Shown here one piece after another: positions 54,035-61,282 of a DNA stretch of 64,000 nt. The number at the start of each line of letters is the position of its first letter. Position 1 is the stretch's first letter. The notes beneath the pieces were generated by a model. It saw only the letters and a list, made by a program, of their open reading frames with translations. It did no database searches and was not told the DNA's origin. Made by a program: the position numbers and the translations under genes. The DNA comes from Zasmidium citrigriseum. Its lineage: Eukaryota; Ascomycota; Dothideomycetes; Mycosphaerellales; Mycosphaerellaceae. Location: the NCBI GenBank assembly GCA_002786025.1, contig NHNW01000001.1, positions 1,426,001 through 1,490,000 of the forward strand, given 5' to 3'.

Positions 54035-54841
54035 TCATATGAGATGGAACATACTCGCGAGGGTTTTACTGGCCTCCACCTCGTCAATCCGTTCCTCTAT
54101 CGAACCTGCCTCGGAACCTCCCTCCCCGTCAATGCGTTCAAAGTCCATTCTCCACAGTGTCTTAATATCAACACGTCGACGCACCGCTTCCCATGAGAAT
54201 TCACAGTTTCCATTCGAAATCTCGATAGGAAGATCGGTCCACGGAACATGGATCCAAAGCTTGAATAGAACGGATTCCGGATTGTCCAATAGTCGTCGGA
54301 CGTTGCCGTAGCCGATGAAATGAAGCAGATCGACCAGGCCTTGCTTTCTCGTTGAGGCGAATATGGTTCGGGAATTGGAGAAGATGTAGCCGCCAATTTC
54401 GTACCGGATTTGTTTGCTAGGAACGCGGAAGAGGGCCGGAAGCATTTGGCCGTATATAGGATAGTCGCGGCAACGAAGATCCTCCCTCCTTGCTTTGCTT
54501 GTAGCGTATCGGACGTACATTTGAGGGTAGTCGGCGAAGACGTAGTCGTAGATGATGTTCCGGACGTCGGCTGGGAGAGCGAGGAAGCGGAAGACGCCGA
54601 TAGATCGTGACCGCCGGCGAGACGCCTCGGTGGAAAGAGCATATGTCTTGAAATCTCGAGGTGGCGAGGGGCGTTTTCGAGGGCTCGTTGGCTTTGGCGT
54701 TGGCGCAGATTCTGTAGAGTTGGGCGAAATTGACTTGGCTTTCGATGAGATCGTCGGACTCGCATAAGATGGCATCGAATGTGGTGGTCTCGATGGTGGG
54801 TTCCGATGACGGCGGGTTCTCTGGACGTTCGTGGAGTCCAT
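54035..54841 (-). CDS. F-box/2EXR-like fungal protein, 268 aa
   Basis: A single exon from ATG 54841 to 54035. The first 80 residues are disordered and basic (RRHRNPPSRPP, PRKRPSPPR). Then FRFLALPADVRNIIYDYVFA matches the LPxEIRNxIY helix of a large fungal family that sits at the start of F-box-like (2EXR) proteins. The following RREDLRCRDYPIYGQMLPAL and IRYEIGGYIFSNSRTIFAS fit the same family, and there is an acidic C-terminus (SIEERIDEVEAS). No catalytic residues. The function of this family is mostly unknown; some members resemble F-box proteins. Confident in the gene and moderately in the family. Confidence 0.75.
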   Translation of the reverse strand: MDSTNVQRTRRHRNPPSRPPHSMPSYASPTISSKAKSISPNSTESAPTPKPTSPRKRPSPPRDFKTYALSTEASRRRSRSIGVFRFLALPADVRNIIYDYVFADYPQMYVRYATSKARREDLRCRDYPIYGQMLPALFRVPSKQIRYEIGGYIFSNSRTIFASTRKQGLVDLLHFIGYGNVRRLLDNPESVLFKLWIHVPWTDLPIEISNGNCEFSWEAVRRRVDIKTLWRMDFERIDGEGGSEAGSIEERIDEVEASKTLASMFHLI

Positions 54842-55493
54842 GACGGCTCTTGTGATATTGAGTGTGGAAGGTGAATTTCTTTATTGAGAAGAAGTGGACG
54901 ATAAATGCAGAAGTGGATTATAAAGCGCGAAGAATGTCATGATTACCTACGTCGTGGCCAGCGAGAGGCCACGGATGGCTGCAGCGGGAGAGGCTCCGGG
55001 GTGGAGGTAGACAGCTGAATGTAGACAGCTCCAGCCACCGAGGGTATCACATGATAGCAGAGACAGGCGGGAGGTGAATGACACAGCATTTGTTGATGAA
55101 GACGCATGCGATGGCCGCTGACGAGAAGGCGTGAGGTGGACGAAGATGGCGCGTGAGGATCGACATAGTGCCAAGAATAGCGAACGCCATGACTCGCAGA
55201 AGGCCCGAGCCAATGATGCCGACGCTGGAGATGCGCTGCGCAATGAACTGGCAGCGAGAGCCTTACACCCACACTGCCATGCGCCCGCAATTGAACGAAC
55301 TCCCCTCCCACATGTCCGCCGTCCCATCGAATGCGCCGTCGCCGACCACCGCTTCCCGTCGCATCACGACTCCCGCTGCCGCTGCCGTTGGGCTGAGGCG
55401 GATCGATCAGCGGTAGACACCCGCTAGGAGAGGCCTCCGTCGTCTCCCTATATATTCGCCGGCCGCCCACACGAGCACGGGAGACGCTCTCTA
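54842..55493. other. Intergenic region between divergent genes
   Basis: 652 bp upstream of the F-box-like gene (-) and the kinase gene (+). The middle part is GC-rich with CGCC/GCCG runs. No gene or repeat is clear. Confidence 0.45.
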
Positions 55494-58235
55494 ATGCCAC
55501 CGGCCAGGACCCAGGCCGAGTTCGAAGCGCAGGAACAAAGAAACAAGGCAAGCACCACTACCATAATCCCAAATACGCCTCCTTACTTTCCGTCCCGCTG
55601 ACTGGAATATCCCTCACAGCTCGCCAACTCATACCAGTCTCTCCTCAGCGAATTCTCCTCCCCCGATCTCCAGAGCGTTGGCAACTACGCTCTGGGCCGC
55701 CTGATTGGCAAGGGCAGCTTTGGCAAGGTCTACCTCGCCCAGCATAAACTCACCAATGGCTCCAAGGTCGTCCTCAAGTCCGCCAAAAAGGACGATGCCA
55801 ACCTCGCCCGCGAGATCCACCACCACCGACAGTTCCTACATCCTCACATCGCCAGGCTTTACGAGGTGATCGTTACGGAGAATTTGGTATGGCTAGTGTT
55901 GGAGTACTGTCCAGGAGATGAGCTGTACAACTACTTGCTCAACCATGGCCGCATGCAGCCGGAAAAGGTGCAGAAGATATTCACACAGTTGGTTGGGGCG
56001 GTGAGCTATGTACACGCAAAGGGCTGCGTACATCGAGACTTGAAGCTGGAGAACATTCTACTGGACAAGCATGAGAACGTGAAGTTGGTTGACTTCGGCT
56101 TCACTCGGGAATATCAGGGCAGCACGAGTTATCTGCAGACATGGTGTGGGACAGTCTGCTACAGCGCGCCGGAGATGCTCAAAGGTGAGAAGTACGCAGG
56201 GGAGAAGGTGGACGTGTGGAGTCTGGGCATCATCCTCTATGCGCTGCTGTGTGGAGAGCTACCCTTCGACGAGGACGACGATGGCGCAACCAAGGCGAGG
56301 ATCTTGAAGGAGGACCCGCAATATCCAGACTATATGCCTGATGCTGCGAGGGATCTGATCAAGAAGCTCTTGTCCAAACGTCCGCTCATACGGCCTTCTC
56401 TCGGAGATATCCTCAAAGACCCTTGGCTCTCCGACAACGCACCCCAGCAGCAGGAGATTCTCAAGCTGCAACAGCCGGCGCCATTCACAACACAGCTTGA
56501 GAAGGATGTGCTGCAACGAATGCGAAGTGCTGGCGTGGATATCGACATGGTTATTGAGCATGTCTTGGCGCAAAGATGTGACTCCCTGGCCGGTTGGTGG
56601 GCACTGCTGTTGGAGAAGGAGCAACGCAAAGAACGGAGAAAAGAACGCAAACGAAAAGAACGTGAAGCCGAAGCCAAATCGATTCGGAGATTGAGTGCTG
56701 CTAGTGGCAGGCTCCTTGCTCAGAGTAACCTTGGCGAGATTCACGAAGGCGAAGAGCATGCAATCTCAGACTCACCACGATCAAGGGGTAGGCGGCTGGA
56801 GCGTGTTAATGGCAACGCCTTGCAGGCGCCTGATCTTCCCAAGGTGACGGAGACCAAATCACCAACACCAGAGGGCGATAGGCCGAAATCGAAGGATGTT
56901 CGAATATCCAACAGCAGATCGAGAAGTCGGCCGAGACCTCCGCCGAAGGACTATACCGGCCAGATGACTCGTCCTCGAAGCAACCGGACTTCTTCGCGCG
57001 GCAGCCAAAGCATGCTACGTGTTGTGACTAATAACCCAGACCTGCTCAGTCCGTCTTACGTCCCTCCGCCGCAACGAAAACGGCCGAAATTCTATCCACA
57101 GCCACTCAAACAGCAGCTGGCATGGGTAAAACATTTCTTCAAAGAGGGTACCATCAAACGAAACAAATCACCTTCAAATGAGGACTCCAAGAACAATCAG
57201 ACCACCAAGGACATGCCGAATGGCAAGCCTGGTCAAGAGAGGGGCGACCTTCGACAGTTACAGCGTACTTCGACAGCGCCGGGGAACCAAATCAGGAGAA
57301 AGAGCATAGGTCAGCGGCCTGAACTTCAAAGCAGATCCACTGTACCGGCAAGGCCTAGGATAAACACGACATCCTCCACAGGAAGTGGTGCGAGCATTCG
57401 AGCCGGGAAACGAACAAGTCTAAGTCCGGGCACACTGACTCCCCATTCGTCATATCGAAGATCGTCTGCTGGGCTTAGGGGACGAAAATCGACATCGTCT
57501 TCGGTATCCTCGATTCGTAGTACGTATCAGGGTGGCCACCAGCACACGCATTCGAAGACCTCGAGTACTTCGAGCGCATCCATCGCCTCGCCTTCTGGAA
57601 TGTCGTCAACGTCAGGTTCAAGGCTTGGCAGGTCACCGCACAGCTCAGTGAAAGTCTTACCTTCAACTCCAACCAACAGCACATTCCCATCGGGTGTCAG
57701 ATTTCAAAGACGTCCGCCGCCATCGGACATTGGCACTCTTCCAGCATTCGGCTCAGAGGCGAAAAGTGCCTTTGGAGCTATGCCTCCTCCGTCGTCTCCT
57801 GGCTTGCCTGTATTTGCGCGAAGGAAACGATCCGTGTTCAAGGGTCCAATGAGTGGCTCGCCGCATGGACGTACGGCTGGCGCGAACGGCAGCAGATCAG
57901 CGAGTGTTCAGGGTAGACCAAGCGGCGAGATGATGCCTGGTGTTGAAGAGGAAGACGAGGAAGAAGAGATGGAGGAGTATGAAGAGGTCGACCACTTCGG
58001 GCCCGAACTACAGATCACGACGGGAGACGAACCTTCCGAGATGGGACCCGACACCGAGCCTGTCAGTCCGCTGAGCCCACTTCCTGGTCAAGAGGAGAAC
58101 CCACTTGGAGCCGCCAACTCCAGCGGCAGCGTACCCTTGACAGCCGAAGCGCTGGCCAAGCTGGGCGAACAGGAAGACAAGAAGGAGAAGGAGGCTGAAG
58201 AAGCTAACAAGGAGCCGGAGAAGAAGGATGTCTGA
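55494..58235 (+). CDS. CAMK-type Ser/Thr protein kinase, 889 aa
   Basis: Two exons: 55494-55547 (18 codons) and 55620-58235. The 72-nt intron is GC-AG (AAG|GCAAGC ... CACAG), phase 0. No GT donor in exon 1 keeps the frame. The kinase domain spans about 40-300: glycine loop GKGSFGKVY (48-56), invariant lysine K71 (KVVLKSAKK), HRDLKLEN with D158, DFG at 176, APE at 201, and CGTVCYSAPEMLKGEKYAGE. These features put it in the CAMK/AMPK-related group (KIN/MARK-like); the exact ortholog is uncertain. A 590-residue disordered tail follows, rich in Ser, Arg, Pro and Lys, with an acidic stretch near residue 820 (EEEDEEEEMEEYEEVDHFGPE) and a Lys/Glu-rich end. The tail is probably a phosphorylation or scaffold region. 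Acts on unknown substrates. Confidence 0.88.
55548..55619 (+). other. GC-AG intron (72 nt) in the kinase gene
   Basis: The donor is AAACAAG|GCAAGC, the acceptor CCTCACAG, and a CTGAC branch-like site lies at about 55598. It is the second GC-AG intron found in this window. Confidence 0.75.
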
Positions 58236-58782
58236 GCAAAAGCTCATCTCGCCGTTATTGCTTTTGGTCATGCATTTCGAGCAAGCGTTGTTGTTGAAGA
58301 AACACATTCTATTTTGTACGAATAAATGGTGGATGGGGGTGTTTGCGCGGCGTTTACTGGAGAGATTCCCCCTTGTTGAGGTCTATATGTGGCCTCGAAT
58401 TTCTTGATGGCTTTTAGGCCTTGCGGTACTGTAGTGTATAGAAGATGTGTGTCTTTCTTCTCTGGCCTGCTTCCGAGCAGTGTGGCATTCGATCTTACTT
58501 CGATACTGCGACTTTCAGCTGGTGGCGTCGAGGCGTCAGCGGCTCGGCGGCTTCAGCTGTCGACCTCAGCTGCTTATACGTCCTCCTTGGTCGCAGTCGT
58601 GAAGGGTATGTCACCTCACAGCTCGCGGCAGGACGACCTTAGCTACACATAGGATTCTCAGCGACATTCTCTCCATGGCCGCGTGCGGAACGGATCTCAA
58701 CCTGATCTCGCAGCTTCTTGCCGTCTATCGATATGCTAATACACCGCAGATGCCAGTGTGTGCATTGCTCTGAGTGAGAAAC
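58236..58782. other. Intergenic, promoter of the HET gene
   Basis: 547 bp between two plus-strand genes. An AATAAA hexamer at about 58321 could serve the kinase mRNA. Nothing else recognised. Confidence 0.45.
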
Positions 58783-60738
58783 ATGCCTGGAACCAAGGAC
58801 GAGCCTGCAAGCAGCAAGACGAGGCTTTACGATGACATCCCACTCCAGGACGCCCGATCTTTCATCAGACTATTCGATCTGCTTCCTGCTGTCTCCAGAG
58901 ACGCGAAGATCAAGGGACGTCTTCGCGCAGCCGAGCTTGATCTCCAGTTCGACAACTTCGAGGCTCTATCGTACGTCTGGGGCAGCGAGGAAGGCAGTCA
59001 AATGATTCAGATTAATGGCAGTTATGAAGTCTTCATAACCCCAAATCTTCACGCGGCCTTGCGTCGTCTGCGACGGAAGTTCACAAGCAGGACGCTTTGG
59101 GTGGATGCCATATGTATCGATCAGGACAACATCGCGAGAGACGGTGAGAAATCGCACCAGGTCGAAACCATGGGCAAAATCTATCATTCCGCGAGGCGCG
59201 TGAATGTCTGGCTCGGAGAATCGAAGGTCGCGCGATCGAGACACCTGAGGCCTCTGTTCCGGGATCACAGCTCGACTTTTGACTACTTCATCAGTGGTAT
59301 CTTCCTAAGCGACTTGTGCTGGACATTCGATCGCCTCATGTTGTTCGAACGAGTCAAAGAAGGCGTTTCGACGTATCCGTCAACTGCTCTCCTTTGGCAC
59401 ACAAGAGTCTGGACCACTCAGGAGCTCTGCATGGCCCAAAGAGCAACGTTCTTCCTCGGAAAAGCATGCATCGAGTGGAACTTCAATGGAGCCGCCCTCA
59501 ACTTCTCCGACGATTGGCGGCAAACCCGAATAACTTATACTATCGCTGCTCGCTGTGGACTCGCACTGGAGCATTGCAACGCACTCCGCACGAAGCTTCG
59601 CGCAGGTCGTGGCCATTGGATATACTCGTCTCTGCCAACAAAGTATCCACACCTGTATTCCATTGCGAATGTCTTCCAGAATGTCTTGCTGGCCACCGGC
59701 GTGGGCGCGAATGACGAGAGGGACAAAATCTACTCGCTGCTGAGTCTCGTCAACGCGGACGAAGCAGAACAAATCCACGCCGACTACAGTGAGGAAATGA
59801 CTCCCGAACGGGTCTTCACGCTAGCTACCTATACGTCGATGCAGAGTTGTGGCATCCTCGAGATTTTGCGTCACGTTACCTTCTGGACATCGAGGCATCC
59901 ATCGCTTCCCTCTTGGTCCCTCGACTTCACTGGGATTGAGACTTGGGCAGCGCCGGAATCGCTTGGAAGAAATCCTGGATATCTCGAGCCTTGGCATCGA
60001 GACGATGCCATGCTTGAGTTGGTTAAACCGATTGTGTTCGATGCTTCTTGTGGAGAATTGACATTTTCTGGATATGCTTTCGATGTTGTCGATCGAGTCT
60101 ACTCTGCCCGTGGAAGCGCAGTCGACGGTCAAGACTCGTGTTCAACCGCGGAAGCTGACCGAAGCACGGCTCCGCGCAAAGAAGACAACAGCTCTTCCGT
60201 CAAGCTCGTAATGGAGACACCGACTGACATCCCGACCGACCTTTGGGAATCAACAAAAGCCTTGATCGACCCATCCCCCTGCCATGACGCAGATCGCCAC
60301 GCCCTAGAATCCGCTTCCGCATCCTACATCCCTCCCACCACCGAAGCCCTCGCCGAAGCATCGAAATGGAACAGCACCCTCCTCCCGCCAACCGACACAC
60401 ACGTCCCAAGAAGCGACACCGAAGTACTTCAAATGCAAGGCTTGCATTACGTCAAGGCTGCGGCGCCGACTTGCTCGCAAATCGGTACAAGGCACGGACT
60501 GCTTGGCTTCACTCCTGGGAGCGCACAGAAGAGAGATCTTTTGATCTATGTGCCGGCTGTCACGAGGGAGTCGTGGTCTGCGAGGGTGTTGGTCGTGCTG
60601 AGGCCGATTGATGCTGGGGTCTGGCGGTTTCGAGGACTGGCGCTTGTACCGGAGTTTCAGGGGCTCTTTGGCGAGGGAGCTGATGTGCAAGGCTTGGGGC
60701 GACTTGCTGATTTCAAGCAGGAATTCAGGATTGTTTGA
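58783..60738 (+). CDS. HET-domain (heterokaryon incompatibility) protein, 651 aa
   Basis: A single exon; ATG 58783. The HET domain spans about residues 55-215. Its motifs appear in order: EALSYVWGSEE (motif 1, S-Y-x-W-G), a middle block TLWVDAICIDQDNIARDGEK and the QVETMGKIYHSARRVNVWLG block, then WTTQEL (W-x-x-x-E) near residue 213. The C-terminal part (from residue 225) is unlike the domain and has no recognised second domain; it includes an acidic/Ser-rich linker near residues 440-480. HET domains trigger cell death when incompatible strains fuse, or act in related allorecognition and immune systems, often with NLR or Rho-like partners; here no NLR is adjacent. The Ulp1-like gene starts 544 bp downstream in the same direction. 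Confidence 0.9.
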   Translation: MPGTKDEPASSKTRLYDDIPLQDARSFIRLFDLLPAVSRDAKIKGRLRAAELDLQFDNFEALSYVWGSEEGSQMIQINGSYEVFITPNLHAALRRLRRKFTSRTLWVDAICIDQDNIARDGEKSHQVETMGKIYHSARRVNVWLGESKVARSRHLRPLFRDHSSTFDYFISGIFLSDLCWTFDRLMLFERVKEGVSTYPSTALLWHTRVWTTQELCMAQRATFFLGKACIEWNFNGAALNFSDDWRQTRITYTIAARCGLALEHCNALRTKLRAGRGHWIYSSLPTKYPHLYSIANVFQNVLLATGVGANDERDKIYSLLSLVNADEAEQIHADYSEEMTPERVFTLATYTSMQSCGILEILRHVTFWTSRHPSLPSWSLDFTGIETWAAPESLGRNPGYLEPWHRDDAMLELVKPIVFDASCGELTFSGYAFDVVDRVYSARGSAVDGQDSCSTAEADRSTAPRKEDNSSSVKLVMETPTDIPTDLWESTKALIDPSPCHDADRHALESASASYIPPTTEALAEASKWNSTLLPPTDTHVPRSDTEVLQMQGLHYVKAAAPTCSQIGTRHGLLGFTPGSAQKRDLLIYVPAVTRESWSARVLVVLRPIDAGVWRFRGLALVPEFQGLFGEGADVQGLGRLADFKQEFRIV

Positions 60739-61282
60739 GCCTTAGCTTCCATACGAATGGCCCACGATCGACGCCTTGCACACAGGCGCTCTAAACTTGG
60801 CATCGTCTGATGCTCAATTTGCGGGCTATGCTGCTGGACCTGTCTTTGGCTTTCGAAAGAAGCTTGTCGTGACGGAGCTCAAGTTGTGTGGCTTGCCCCT
60901 GAGTTGCGAAGCTGACAATGTCTTTGTCTCTGGGCGTTGTTCCTACATTCCTCGGCTATGAGCTGCCGTGGCCACATGGCAAACCACCTGACATCGTGGT
61001 GACGAACATCAACGCTGAACGAATCCCGGATTCAACATAAGACGAACAAAGAACCATGTTGCCGTCATGGCTTGTTTGCGCGGTTTGCACTGGACTCAAC
61101 AACGCAACAATGAAAGGCCTCCAGATACGCCGGATCCGGCGAGGACGCATGACAAAGGGCCGGGTGTCGACTGCAAGCAGGAAAATGCCGTGCCGGGGCG
61201 GAGCAAAAGCAAAGCTGGAGAGTTGTGTACGTTGCAACTTAAGGCGAAAATCAATTCTATCAGTGGACGAGCGTGAAACAAG
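60739..61282. other. Intergenic between HET gene and tandem protease gene
   Basis: 544 bp, both neighbours on the plus strand. No gene or repeat is clear. An in-frame TGA at 61274 directly upstream of ATG 61283 supports that start. Confidence 0.45.
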
